The position numbers and the translations under genes are program-made. From Histomonas meleagridis (taxonomy: Eukaryota; Parabasalia; Tritrichomonadida; Dientamoebidae), in assembly GCA_020186115.1 (NCBI GenBank), contig WSYJ01000013.1, forward strand, positions 558,001 to 622,000: a DNA stretch of 64,000 nt, given 5' to 3'. The first letter of the stretch is position 1, and each line of letters begins with the position of its first letter. Under the pieces are notes generated by a model that saw nothing but the letters and a program-made list of their open reading frames with translations, had not been told where the DNA came from and ran no database searches. This document shows positions 18,705 to 28,246 of the stretch, piece after piece.

Positions 18705-19176
18705 ACAGGCAAAGAGCAAATGAAATTTAAATTTTCTTTTGATACTTTTTTATTAATAGCAAATATTATCATTAGCTTAAAATCTTTCATTTGACTGAAT
18801 TGACTATCTTTGTTCTCTTGATTCAAGTTAATGATGAACATTTTATTGTATCTTAAATCTTTATCTCATAAATTTTTTGTTATCCCATCTTCAAAAACAA
18901 AAATTTTTGTTTTGTTTTGTAACTCATGGTTTTTAATTGTAATAGAACAAAGTGATTCATTTTTTTCTTGGAAAAAAATTATAACAACGGATTCCCTCAG
19001 AATTATTGATTGCAAATTGAGATAACTCATTGTACTTTTAAAAGCAAAAAAGCATTAGAGGACGTTTACAAGACCTCATACAAATTCTGAATAGGGATTT
19101 TGCATTGAAAGCTTTTGTGAAAAACGATAGATGACTATTTAATTCAAACAGGTCGAATCCATATCACATTCGCAAG
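18705..19176. other. intergenic, AT-rich
   Basis: 3' flank of TPI and promoter of Raptor. No gene recognised. Confidence 0.55.
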
Positions 19177-21039
19177 ATGAGAAGGGTCAATCGATTTGGA
19201 CCCCAAATAAGCTTATCAAAGCGAAGCCCACCTACAAGTAAGCCTGTGAACAAAACAAAGCATGTGGTGTGTTTTTTATGTTTATTTGATGGACTCAGAA
19301 CTCCGTCAATTCGTCGGTTAGTACGGAAACCTCAAATTGTTTGTCAAAGGCCACTCGTGTCCTTTGATCCTTCTTACTATTCGCCATCATCTCAGAAAGC
19401 TTTTCCAGAATTATACAAATCCACAATAAATTGTCAATGCTCAATTGTTGTTGATCCTTCAGTTGAAACAGTTCAGTGCCTTCTTGAAAGTTATGCCTGT
19501 GCTTCTCCATACCAAAGATTAATAATTCATTATTATGGTCAAGGAACGCATGTTCCTCTTAGTGATGGCAGTCTATACTTCTTTACACAGAATCGATCCA
19601 GGTACAAATCGTTAAAAATAACCAAATTAATTGGTCAATGCTATTGTCCAATTTGCCTAATATTTGACTGTCCATATGCCGGTGTATTAGCACCATATGT
19701 AGCAGAGTGTGGTCTTCAGAAGGATATTTTTGCCTTTTTTGCATGTAGTGACAATGAAGAATTACCATATTCCACAATTGCGCCATTAGATTTATTTTCA
19801 TCATGTTTATTAAAGCCATATGATACTGCCATTTGGTGGCATATCCAACGGCATGCCTCTGTATTAGGGGAGCATCAAATTCCCGAAGAATATCGTGAAT
19901 GTTTATCACCATTTCTTGATGCGATTTTAGATGCAATCGCATTTGAAACTCAAACGCCGAAAATCTATGAATCCTATACACTTGATCCTACCATTGCCCA
20001 TTTATTCCGTGGTTTTCTTTTAGCGCAACGTGTGATGTTTTCATTCAACAAACATTGTTCAGCATATCCAAACATTGAATTTGTCACAGAACATTTGTTT
20101 TGGCATGTTTGGGACATAGCAGTTGATTTTTGTCTTAACTTAACTTTTGAAAAAGCATTACAAAAACTATTTGATTTATGCATGGGCACATTTAAAACAT
20201 TTTCATCTCCCGGTGTCTTTGCAATCTATACATATTTTATAAAGACAGAACGATTTAGTGAGAAAGCAGCTGAAACATTATTTGATTTTTTAGATCAGTC
20301 ATCCATCGAAACATTAAATGCAGCAGCGAGTTCATCATTATCTAAATCATTATTAAACATGAACAAGTTAAGCGAAAAATGTCTTCTGATACTTGCGAAG
20401 TTAATGGTCAGTGACATAAGTAATAACTTTTCATCAATGTTTCAAACATCATTTTGTTTCTCTAAGAAGCCCGAAATATTAATGGGCGGAATGTTAAACT
20501 TATGTTGTATCATCGGAAGTAATAACACATCGCAATTTAATCAAATCGCTACAAGTTGTTGTAACTTCGCTGAGAAATGTGCGCCATTATCAGCTTTGTT
20601 GTTAGGTTTAATATTAGAAAAGGCAGGAGATATGGTAATGTTACACACAAGTAATTTGTCGTGTTTCGTGAATCTGTTGAAAAGTAATAGAAATGATATT
20701 AGAACATGTACTGTTTTCTTGTTAGGCGCAACACATGATATGAGTTATTATGAAAAATTGGTGGAAATGGAAAATGATATCAACGCTTATGTAAGAGAAC
20801 AAGTTGTATACGCATTAAGAAATTTGATTAATAATGAAAACGTGGATAAGGAAATTATTAATGAAATTAGGAAAATGGAAATGGATGAAAACGAAATTGT
20901 GAAAAATGCTGTGGAAAATGCTTTGAGCTCAATAGCAAATGGAACAGAAGTATTAAACCCAATTTCACAATATCTGGTGAAATCGGTAAGAATGCCTGGA
21001 TTCGCAAAAAGATATCAGGAAAATGTTATAGGTATTTAA
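19177..21039 (+). CDS. RPTOR: Raptor homologue, TOR complex 1 subunit, lacking the WD40 domain
   Basis: 620 residues. The Raptor N-terminal caspase-like (RNC) domain spans about 28-215. IIHYYGQGTHVPLSDGSLYFF aligns with the family HYNGHG block (His118; the second His is Gln here). It is followed by NRSRYKSLKITKLIGQ, CLIFDCPYAG, FACSDNEELPYS and LDLFSSCLLKPYDTAIWW. LFRGFLLAQRVMFSFNKHC and HVWDIAVDFCLN continue the family signature, then HEAT-like helices run to about 590. Animal Raptor is about 1335 residues and ends in a WD40 propeller; here the protein stops directly after the HEAT region, and no propeller follows downstream. Raptor recruits substrates to TORC1. Identification is firm; the shortened form is the oddity. 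Confidence 0.92.
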   Translation: MRRVNRFGPQISLSKRSPPTSKPVNKTKHVVCFLCLFDGLRTPSIRRLVRKPQIVCQRPLVSFDPSYYSPSSQKAFPELYKSTINCQCSIVVDPSVETVQCLLESYACASPYQRLIIHYYGQGTHVPLSDGSLYFFTQNRSRYKSLKITKLIGQCYCPICLIFDCPYAGVLAPYVAECGLQKDIFAFFACSDNEELPYSTIAPLDLFSSCLLKPYDTAIWWHIQRHASVLGEHQIPEEYRECLSPFLDAILDAIAFETQTPKIYESYTLDPTIAHLFRGFLLAQRVMFSFNKHCSAYPNIEFVTEHLFWHVWDIAVDFCLNLTFEKALQKLFDLCMGTFKTFSSPGVFAIYTYFIKTERFSEKAAETLFDFLDQSSIETLNAAASSSLSKSLLNMNKLSEKCLLILAKLMVSDISNNFSSMFQTSFCFSKKPEILMGGMLNLCCIIGSNNTSQFNQIATSCCNFAEKCAPLSALLLGLILEKAGDMVMLHTSNLSCFVNLLKSNRNDIRTCTVFLLGATHDMSYYEKLVEMENDINAYVREQVVYALRNLINNENVDKEIINEIRKMEMDENEIVKNAVENALSSIANGTEVLNPISQYLVKSVRMPGFAKRYQENVIGI

Positions 21040-21474
21040 ATAATGTTTTGTTTTCTCATTATTTTTGTTTTTTTGATTTACTTAGTTACTTTTCAAGTCA
21101 CAATTCATACAACAAACACAAAAGTGCTACTTGGAAATCATTTGGTAGAACTTGACTTAATACATAAACTTTGTCTTCATTTGGAATTTCTTCGAAAAAT
21201 GGAAGATAAAGTTTATCTATGTTTTTTTTCTTTTTCCATTACATATAAAGGTGAACAACGTGAAGTGACTTAACGTCCTCATTTTTAAAACGAATTTATC
21301 TTTATCCCAAATTTGTTAATAGAGGATATCTTTTTTAAAATATACATAAAAAATGTATTAACAATTTTGAATGAAATTGATATAATTTACTTAACCTTAG
21401 ATATGACATGTATTTTATTATAAATGTCTAAATGTTTCAAATCTTTAACATTAATGTTCTTTTTTCTTTTTCTT
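21040..21474. other. intergenic, AT-rich
   Basis: Contains a 76-residue hydrophobic open frame (21043-21273) starting 4 nt after Raptor, without family features, not annotated as a gene. Nothing else recognised. Confidence 0.5.
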
Positions 21475-21883
21475 TTAGTAATTTAACTATATTTATGTAC
21501 AAATATCTAGATGCATACATAAGTGTTGTATAAAATAATTTAAATAATTTCCAAATATTATTTTGAAATATAAAATTAATAAAATAAATTATAAATAAAA
21601 CAAATAAATATCTTTAACATTGATATCAATTCCTTTTTGTTCTAAAACGTATTCAACAAGTTCAATATTTTCTGATCTAGATGAAATTATATATATATAT
21701 ATATATATCATGAGGAATTGAATGATCTTTAAGAAAATATTCAACTAAAAAAATATTTCCATTAATTGCTGCTTCATTAATAATATCATCATTGATTTTA
21801 ATTCCTTCTTTAACTAAAAATGAAAATATTTCATAATTGTGATATAAAATACAAAATTTTCCTAATTTTTCTATACGTGTCAT
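21475..21883 (-). pseudogene. fragment of a DUF3447/ankyrin gene with an 80-nt spacer
   Basis: Read on the minus strand, an open stretch from 21883 (HNYEIFSFLVKEGIKIND...NIFLVEYFLKD) is collinear with the 6.06-6.96 kb gene. It is broken by an AT dinucleotide run near 21689-21708, then continues as IELVEYVLEQKGIDINVKD. After the same codon position as in the larger gene comes a spacer of exactly 80 nt (21530-21609), starting ATTTATTTGTTTTATTT, and then the next ankyrin unit (TTLMYAS). Only part of the gene remains. Confidence 0.75.
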
Positions 21884-21885
21884 AA

Positions 21886-22216
21886 GATATAATTGAAAAA
21901 TTATTAAATATCACATCATTTTTTATGCACATATTTTTCTTCTTCAACCAATCAATGAATTTTATCTAAATACAATCCAGAGTTTTATCGAATAAACATC
22001 AAACATACGAAATATGTATTTAAATGATAAATAAATAATTCACTTTTTACATTGATTCAAATTACTTATGTAAAAATTCATTGAATGTTTACTTCGGAAA
22101 TAGATCAGAAATTAGTATTGGATTTCGGTTGATGAATTAGATGTCGTTCTTTTCAAGCACAGATTTGGATTTATATAATTTTTTCTTGAGCTTTTTTTAA
22201 ATGGCACTTTTTTATA
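21886..22216. other. intergenic upstream of capping enzyme
   Basis: AT-rich. An initiator-like GCACTTTTTTA lies about 5 nt before the capping-enzyme ATG. Confidence 0.4.
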
Positions 22217-23899
22217 ATGTCTGGTTTCAACGAAAAATCTGTTCCAAAGAGATGGATTTTATGCCCAAATCATGGAGAATTGGTTCCAGACACGCGATTT
22301 GTTCCATTGAAAACGCCACTGGGAAAAAACTTTACTGATTCATTATTTCCAGATCACAGATTCACACCTCAAATGTTTATAGAAGAAGAAAATAACTTAG
22401 GGAGAAATGTCATTGCTATTTTTTCTTTTGCAAATTCCAATGCACGTTATGAACTTTCTGAGTTAGAAGAACTTGGTGTTCAACAAATTTGGATTAAATG
22501 TGGTCAATCAGCACCAACAGATCAGCACTTTAATGACTTTAGGAACTCACTTAATAAGCTCCAATTTAACAGTGATAGTGATGTCGTTGGTATCCACTGT
22601 ACTCATGGTTATAATAGAACAGGATTTATTATCGTTCGATATTTAGTAGAAGAAGCTGGATATGATCTTATTGAAGCACTCAATATTTTCAAGCAATCAC
22701 GTCCTCCAGGAATTTACAAACCAGATTACATCCAAAAATTATTTGAAATTTATAACAACTCCAATGTTTCAGAATATGAAATTCCAGGTAAACCTAACGA
22801 ACTCTGGTCTTTTCCTCCACCCAGTTCACTTCCACATTATTATCAGCCAAACAAAATTCCAGAAGATTCAGAATCTAATGCGTTAGTTGGTGTTGAAATT
22901 AAAGACTCATATGAATGTCTTAAGATCAAACGTGCTGTTCAAGTTATGTGCAAAACCAATCCACGCAACAATTTTTTCCCTGGTTCACAACCGGTTACAT
23001 TATCCAAAGATTTGATCCATGTTCTCGAAGAAGATCCAACATATCGTGCCACCTATAAATCTGATGGTACTCGATACTTTCTTCTTGCACTCGAAGGCAA
23101 GTCATATATCATCGACAGAAAATTTGAAGTCAGAGAAGTGAATTCACTTTTAGTTGATCGTAAAGGAAACCGTTTACAACGTACCCTCCTTGATGGGGAA
23201 CTTGTAACCGAAAAAGACGATCAAGGGAATCCTTATCATAATTTCCTTATCTTTGATATAGTTGAATTTGAAGAATTTAATCTCATGGAAAATGATTGGG
23301 ATACACGTATGGATTATGTCTCATTAGGGATTATAGCATTTCGCAAGATGCTTATGGAAAAGCATCTCGAACTATTTCAAAACGAAGACTTTTTAGTTAC
23401 AAATAAAAAGCAATGGAGACTTAATCGACTTCATAAGCTACAAGAATACGTGGAACATAAAGTTCGTCATGATACTGATGGAATCATTTTCACGCCACTT
23501 TCAATGCCTTACATCATCGGGAAATGTCCGCAAATATTAAAATGGAAACCAGTTGAATTAAACTCTTCGGATTTCATCGCATTATTACACAATGATTATT
23601 TGTATTTGGCTGTTCGAATTAATTATGATTCGAAGCAATATGCCGATATACCGATTTCAATTTTGGATATCGACGAGCAAATGAAAAATGGTTTGGATAA
23701 CGCGATAATAGAATGCGTGTATGATAGAAATACAAGAGGTTGGAAGCCTCTAAGAATTAGAACAGATAAAACAACGCCAAACGCTTATTCGACTTTCGTG
23801 TCAGTATTTGAGTCCATCGTGGACGATTTTACTGTTCCGTCGTTACAAAAAAGATTTGGCTTCGATAATACATTCGACCCAACAGACCCTGATTTGTAA
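22217..23899 (+). CDS. bifunctional mRNA capping enzyme (RNA 5'-triphosphatase and guanylyltransferase)
   Basis: 560 residues with two domains. The N-terminal domain (about 1-195) is a cysteine-phosphatase-type RNA triphosphatase with active-site loop HCTHGYNRTG at 127-136 (Cys128, Arg134). The C-terminal domain (about 215-560) is a GTP-RNA guanylyltransferase: KSDG with nucleophile Lys281, DGELVTEK (motif III), DTDGIIFTP (motif IV), LKWKP (motif V) and an OB-fold tail. Together they remove the gamma phosphate of nascent mRNA and add GMP, in the nucleus on RNA polymerase II transcripts. This is the metazoan/plant arrangement rather than the tunnel-type triphosphatase of fungi and many protists. 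All catalytic residues appear intact. Confidence 0.95.
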   Translation: MSGFNEKSVPKRWILCPNHGELVPDTRFVPLKTPLGKNFTDSLFPDHRFTPQMFIEEENNLGRNVIAIFSFANSNARYELSELEELGVQQIWIKCGQSAPTDQHFNDFRNSLNKLQFNSDSDVVGIHCTHGYNRTGFIIVRYLVEEAGYDLIEALNIFKQSRPPGIYKPDYIQKLFEIYNNSNVSEYEIPGKPNELWSFPPPSSLPHYYQPNKIPEDSESNALVGVEIKDSYECLKIKRAVQVMCKTNPRNNFFPGSQPVTLSKDLIHVLEEDPTYRATYKSDGTRYFLLALEGKSYIIDRKFEVREVNSLLVDRKGNRLQRTLLDGELVTEKDDQGNPYHNFLIFDIVEFEEFNLMENDWDTRMDYVSLGIIAFRKMLMEKHLELFQNEDFLVTNKKQWRLNRLHKLQEYVEHKVRHDTDGIIFTPLSMPYIIGKCPQILKWKPVELNSSDFIALLHNDYLYLAVRINYDSKQYADIPISILDIDEQMKNGLDNAIIECVYDRNTRGWKPLRIRTDKTTPNAYSTFVSVFESIVDDFTVPSLQKRFGFDNTFDPTDPDL

Positions 23900-24016
23900 A
23901 TTATATAATAAAGCTTTATTTAGATTTTTCATGTTTTGTCTGCGAAAATGATATAAAGTATTCAATATTTCTATCGAAAATCATCGTTAAAAAATTATAT
24001 GTTTTAATAATTTGAA

Positions 24017-24443
24017 ACAGCACTTCATATAGCAGTTAGAAATAATAATATAGAAATAGTATAATTACTTTTAGATAAAGAAGGAATTGATGTTAATGCA
24101 AAAACTATTCATTTGAATAATTTAGAATATGTTTTAATAATTTGGAACAGCACTTCATATGGCAGTTAGAAATAATAATATAGAAATAGTAAAATTACTT
24201 TTAGATAAAGGAATTGATGTTAATGCAAAATATATTCATTTGAATAATTTGGAATATGTTTTAATAATTTTTTATATGTTTTAATAATTTGGAATATGTT
24301 TTAATAATTTTTTATATGTTTTAATAATTTGGAATATTTTTTAATAATTTGAGACAGCACTTCATATAGCAGTTATAAATAATAATAAAGAAATAGTAAA
24401 ATTACCTTTAGATAAAGAAGGAATTGATGTTAATGCAAAATAT
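24017..24443 (+). repeat. three-unit ankyrin array with 20-nt-based spacers
   Basis: Ankyrin units at 24017-24106, 24147-24233 and 24354-24443 read TALHxAVxNNNxEIVKLLLDKEGIDVNAK. The first has a stop (AAA to TAA at the KLL lysine) and the second lacks one codon. Spacers are exactly 40 nt (24107-24146) and 120 nt (24234-24353). The long one is an array of ATATGTTTTAATAATTTGGA and a TTTTTT-ending variant. No complete gene surrounds the array, so it is a remnant. Confidence 0.8.
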
Positions 24444-25409
24444 ATTCATTTGAATAATTTAATACAGTGTTAATTATTTCACATTTTCAACCGATCACTT
24501 TAATAAACCCTTGGAAAAATTGCGTCAGATTATGCATAAAATCGTCAAATTATAATTGGAAAAGTTAGAAAGGCATAAACGATTTTCACAACCTTGTACA
24601 AAACTATTAAAGCTTTAAATAAGTGTGAAAATAATATAAATAAATAGTACATCATAAAAATTGTTTAACCTATGAATTTTATGAGAATTTATTAAGAATT
24701 GAATGATCGATCATTCGAAAAACTGAAGATATCTTAAAAAACATATTAAATCCTTCCATTCTTATATATGTTAGTCTACATTTATTATATGTAATTTTTG
24801 TTTTAGACATGATTCTTGAAAAATATAATGAGATTACAAACTGGTTGTAAAAAATTAGCAGCACTTTTCGATCGGTTTCGATAGAATCACAATCAAAAAG
24901 TGAAACCGATACTGCCGATTTTTCCTACCAGTAGTAAATAAAAAAAAAATTTTGAGTTTGACAGGCTAAAAAATAAAAATATCTGAAAATACAAATCGAT
25001 GATATTAAATATTTTAATCGACTACTCAAGGATATCAAAGAAAAGTACACTTCCTAAAAAATCCATATGCATATGTCAAAAGAAATCGGTCTTGCAACCT
25101 TAATTTCCGGTTCCAAAAAAAATTCAAATTGTTTAATAATTATTGGGACCATGATTTTTGCATTTATTTACACATCTGCCTGAGAACATTCAAAGGTGAT
25201 AATGTTGTGCAGGTTAAACCTGTACAAAAAATGATAACAACGACTTTTTCAATGTAGACTACCCCACAATTTTCATTGAAAAAGTGCGCAAAAAGAATGA
25301 ACCCCATTTCAAAGAGTGGATATTTTTGATTGAGAGCTTTACATCTGATTTCTGTTTAAACTAATTCAATTGTGTTTGGCCACAAGAAAAGCCACTTCAC
25401 ACATTAAAA
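24444..25409. other. intergenic with inverted repeats
   Basis: No gene recognised. Two inverted repeats are visible: ATCGGTTTC (24871-24879) with GAAACCGAT (24902-24910), and a 21-nt near-perfect palindrome at 25206-25226. The AK initiator-like TCACACATTA is at 25397-25406. Confidence 0.5.
25206..25226. repeat. 21-nt near-palindrome upstream of adenylate kinase
   Basis: Ten-base arms TGTGCAGGTT and AACCTGTACA around a single A, with one mismatch. It lies about 185 bp before the adenylate kinase ATG; role unknown. Confidence 0.5.
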
Positions 25410-26069
25410 ATGTCCTTGAAACCATTGCGTATCATCTTTTTCGGCCCACCAGGTAGTGGAAAAGGTACACAATCAGATAACCTTATCCGTGATTTCAAGC
25501 TTGATCACTTAAGTACAGGTGATGCCCTTCGTGCTGAAATTCGTGCACAAACCCCACTTGGTAAACGTGTCAAGAACATCATCGAATCTGGAAAGCTTGT
25601 TGATGATGACACAATCATGAGCATTGTTGAATCCGCATTAACCAAATCCAACTTAAATGGATTTATTCTTGATGGAATTCCAAGAACACTCGGACAAGCC
25701 GAAGCATTAGATGAAATCCTTAACAGATTAAAGGCTCCAATCACACACGTTCCATTCTTGAACATTTCTCGCAAGGTTCTTGAAGAAAGAGTATGTGGAA
25801 GATTATTCCATCCAGGAAGTGGACGTGTTTATCACCGTACATTCAACCCACCAAAGAAGCCAATGACAGATGACATCACTGGTGAACCACTTATTGTTCG
25901 TAAAGATGATACAAAAGAAGCATTCGATGCAAGAATGAAGGAATATGATAACACCTTCAAGCCAGTTCTTGAATACTACACAAAGAAGGGAGTCCTCCAT
26001 ACAATCGTTGGAGATAAGTTGAGCATCCCAGAAATCTACGAGAAAGTCAAGGAATACATCCTTAAATAA
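25410..26069 (+). CDS. adenylate kinase (long, LID-containing form)
   Basis: 219 residues. Transfers phosphate between ATP and AMP to balance adenine nucleotides. P-loop GPPGSGKGT at 12-20, AMP-binding STGDALRAEI, DGIPRTLGQAEAL and a full LID domain (GRLFHPGSGRVYHRTFNPPKKP), followed by DDTKEAFDARMKEY. The LID has no zinc cysteines, as in most eukaryotic AK2-type enzymes. Trichomonads have hydrogenosomal adenylate kinase, but the N-terminus here (MSLKPLRIIFF) starts directly at the first strand with no clear targeting leader, so a cytosolic location is more likely. VPS54 begins 53 bp downstream on the same strand. Confidence 0.96.
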   Translation: MSLKPLRIIFFGPPGSGKGTQSDNLIRDFKLDHLSTGDALRAEIRAQTPLGKRVKNIIESGKLVDDDTIMSIVESALTKSNLNGFILDGIPRTLGQAEALDEILNRLKAPITHVPFLNISRKVLEERVCGRLFHPGSGRVYHRTFNPPKKPMTDDITGEPLIVRKDDTKEAFDARMKEYDNTFKPVLEYYTKKGVLHTIVGDKLSIPEIYEKVKEYILK

Positions 26070-26079
26070 ACATTCAGCC

Positions 26080-26087
26080 AACCGTTA
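26080..26087 (+). promoter_or_regulatory. AACCGTTA, M3-like promoter element of VPS54
   Basis: Lies in the 53-bp gap after adenylate kinase, 35 bp before the VPS54 ATG, showing that VPS54 has its own promoter. TCAATTTTG closer to the ATG could be the initiator. Confidence 0.5.
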
Positions 26088-26122
26088 TTTAGAGGTTTTT
26101 ATATTGAATTCAATTTTGTGGA

Positions 26123-28246
26123 ATGGAATTAAAATATCCTGTCCAGCCTTTCGTTTTCGAGTTTGCGAAGCAAGCTTCGAAAACTATTGGTTTTAAGGAT
26201 ATTTCCATTAAACCAGCTCCACATGTTGATCTTTTACCAATAGAAAAATACTTGGAAAATAACGGACCATCTTTAGATGAACTTTCATCTGGTGGACAAA
26301 ATGATAAAAACCCATCTCTTGTCTCAATACAGAAATGTAAAATTAATCCAATATTTTTTGATCCAAATTTCGATCTTAAAAATGCAAAAATATTTGCAAA
26401 AGTTTTTACTAAAGATTGTATAAAACATAGGTTATTTTCAGAGAATCTAGTTATCCAATTAGATACAGTACAATCACTTCTTTTTCATTCATCGGATTCT
26501 CAAGCTTATGAATTTTTCCGTTCTTTTTCTACAATCCATGATATGCATAGTCAAATATCCATTTTAATTCCACGTATTAAAGAAACACGACGTAAATTAC
26601 TCAATTTACAAAATCTTTCAAATTCCACACAAGTAATTTCACAACTTTGTACCAAAAAAGAGCGTCTTTGCCAGCTTAAAGACACAGTAGAATCCATGAA
26701 AAAAGTAATTTCTTCACCACAAACCGCGCTTTTACTTGCCGACAATGGCGATTTCAACGGAGCGTTTTCACTTATTGACGAAACAACAAAACTATTAACA
26801 GACTCATTATTAGGTATTAAATCAATACGACCATATTTACAGAAACTTAAGACATGTTACAGTACGATAGAGTCCAAAGTTAAAAACGCATTTAACAAAT
26901 TGTTTCTTGGAGAGACATCATATCCGAACATTATTCAAGTATTAAAAGAGCACAATTTAGTTGATTCTGCGATAGAAGAGTTAACAGAATTTGTCAAACA
27001 ATATGCGAAAGATTCCGTTGAACAACTTCTATGTGAATCAGCTGAACAAAAAGGATTCGACAAGACAAAACTTCGAAGTTTACCATTTAAAGACTTCACA
27101 GAAGTATTAACGATTGGCTTTCCTAACATTCGGACGCGTATCTTAATCAAAGCTAATGATTCATTAACAAACATTTCGAAGTTATTTCATGAGAATGGAA
27201 TTGATGACAAAAACTTATCAAATGTATCAGTTGCGTTACCTGATACAATGTTTAAAGAAGCAGCAAATATTATATTATCACATTCATTAAAAGGCGCAAC
27301 ACTTGATGACTTCGGATCAATGTTTGAAGCAATGATATCATTCGGAAGAGGATTCGAGAAATTCGATGTTAACAAATCATTACTTCAATCATCGTTACAT
27401 TCATTAGGTCGTTCATTCATCGAAAACTTTCATTGCGAACAAAGTTTACGACTTTCGCAAACATTAGTTAATGAAAAATGGGTCAAAAAGAAGCCCGAAC
27501 ATGCGCACATCGAAATCATCAAGAAACTAACGACGACTGATGTGAATGCATTAGTTATAAATAATGAGCATTATGAATCAACGAATTCATTACTTGTGTT
27601 ACTTGAAGTTACGTGGAATTACTTACAAGCGGCAAGAAGAATCCCGCGGACTGCTGACGACGTAACAAAGAAGTTAGCGGAAACTATAAAACTATTTAAC
27701 TCCCAAAGCCATGACTTGCTATTAAAAGGAGGATCATTACAAACAGCGAAAATGAAATCGATCTCCACAAAAAATTTGGCGATTTCTGCATCAGGATTAA
27801 GTTTCTATGTGAAGTTAATTCCTTATATTAAGCCGAGATTAGTCGTCGTTGGCGCGTCACAAGAAATTGTTGACTCGCAACTAAACGAAGCTGCGAAGTT
27901 ATTAAGTCAACATTATCAAACTTTGGTGAATAAGATTTTGGATGTGTTGGCTTTTATCATACAGAAAAAATGCGAAAAAGCAGAATTCGACCAAAATAAA
28001 GTTTCGCCATTCGTTGCTGCAATCGCATCTGAGGTGTTGACGTTGAATAAAATGATCGGAGAATGTCTGCCGAAGGATGTGACGAATATGATATTCGCAA
28101 ATATCGCACAACATATAGTAGCGAATTTGTCAAAGCTACTGAAGGCAAATGGCGCTAAAGTCGAAAAAATGTTGGCGAGAGATATAAAATATTTAAATGA
28201 ACAGTTGGCTGTGTGTAATTGCGAAGTGAAACTTAACAAAAGTTAA
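26123..28246 (+). CDS. VPS54: VPS54-like subunit of the GARP tethering complex
   Basis: 707 residues, almost entirely helical. The N-terminal part resembles Vps54: a polar start, then LVIQLDTVQSLLF...AYEFFRSFSTIHDMHSQISILIPRIKETRRKL, a coiled-coil-like stretch to about 200, and LLADNGDFNGAFSLIDETTKLLTDSLLGIKSIRPYL, typical of CATCHR tethering subunits and closest to Vps54. The C-terminal part (about 470-700) is a helical bundle. GARP captures endosome-derived vesicles at the trans-Golgi. Human VPS54 is about 970 residues, so this form is shorter. Vps51, Vps53 or another CATCHR member remain possible. Confidence 0.65.
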   Translation: MELKYPVQPFVFEFAKQASKTIGFKDISIKPAPHVDLLPIEKYLENNGPSLDELSSGGQNDKNPSLVSIQKCKINPIFFDPNFDLKNAKIFAKVFTKDCIKHRLFSENLVIQLDTVQSLLFHSSDSQAYEFFRSFSTIHDMHSQISILIPRIKETRRKLLNLQNLSNSTQVISQLCTKKERLCQLKDTVESMKKVISSPQTALLLADNGDFNGAFSLIDETTKLLTDSLLGIKSIRPYLQKLKTCYSTIESKVKNAFNKLFLGETSYPNIIQVLKEHNLVDSAIEELTEFVKQYAKDSVEQLLCESAEQKGFDKTKLRSLPFKDFTEVLTIGFPNIRTRILIKANDSLTNISKLFHENGIDDKNLSNVSVALPDTMFKEAANIILSHSLKGATLDDFGSMFEAMISFGRGFEKFDVNKSLLQSSLHSLGRSFIENFHCEQSLRLSQTLVNEKWVKKKPEHAHIEIIKKLTTTDVNALVINNEHYESTNSLLVLLEVTWNYLQAARRIPRTADDVTKKLAETIKLFNSQSHDLLLKGGSLQTAKMKSISTKNLAISASGLSFYVKLIPYIKPRLVVVGASQEIVDSQLNEAAKLLSQHYQTLVNKILDVLAFIIQKKCEKAEFDQNKVSPFVAAIASEVLTLNKMIGECLPKDVTNMIFANIAQHIVANLSKLLKANGAKVEKMLARDIKYLNEQLAVCNCEVKLNKS

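Noticed and set aside
19141-19165. GGTCGAATCC resembling a tRNA T-loop
   Set aside because: No acceptor stem, D-arm or anticodon arm can be folded around it.
21043-21273. 76-residue hydrophobic frame right after Raptor
   Set aside because: Lies in the 3' flank, AT-driven hydrophobicity, no motif; not the missing WD40 domain.
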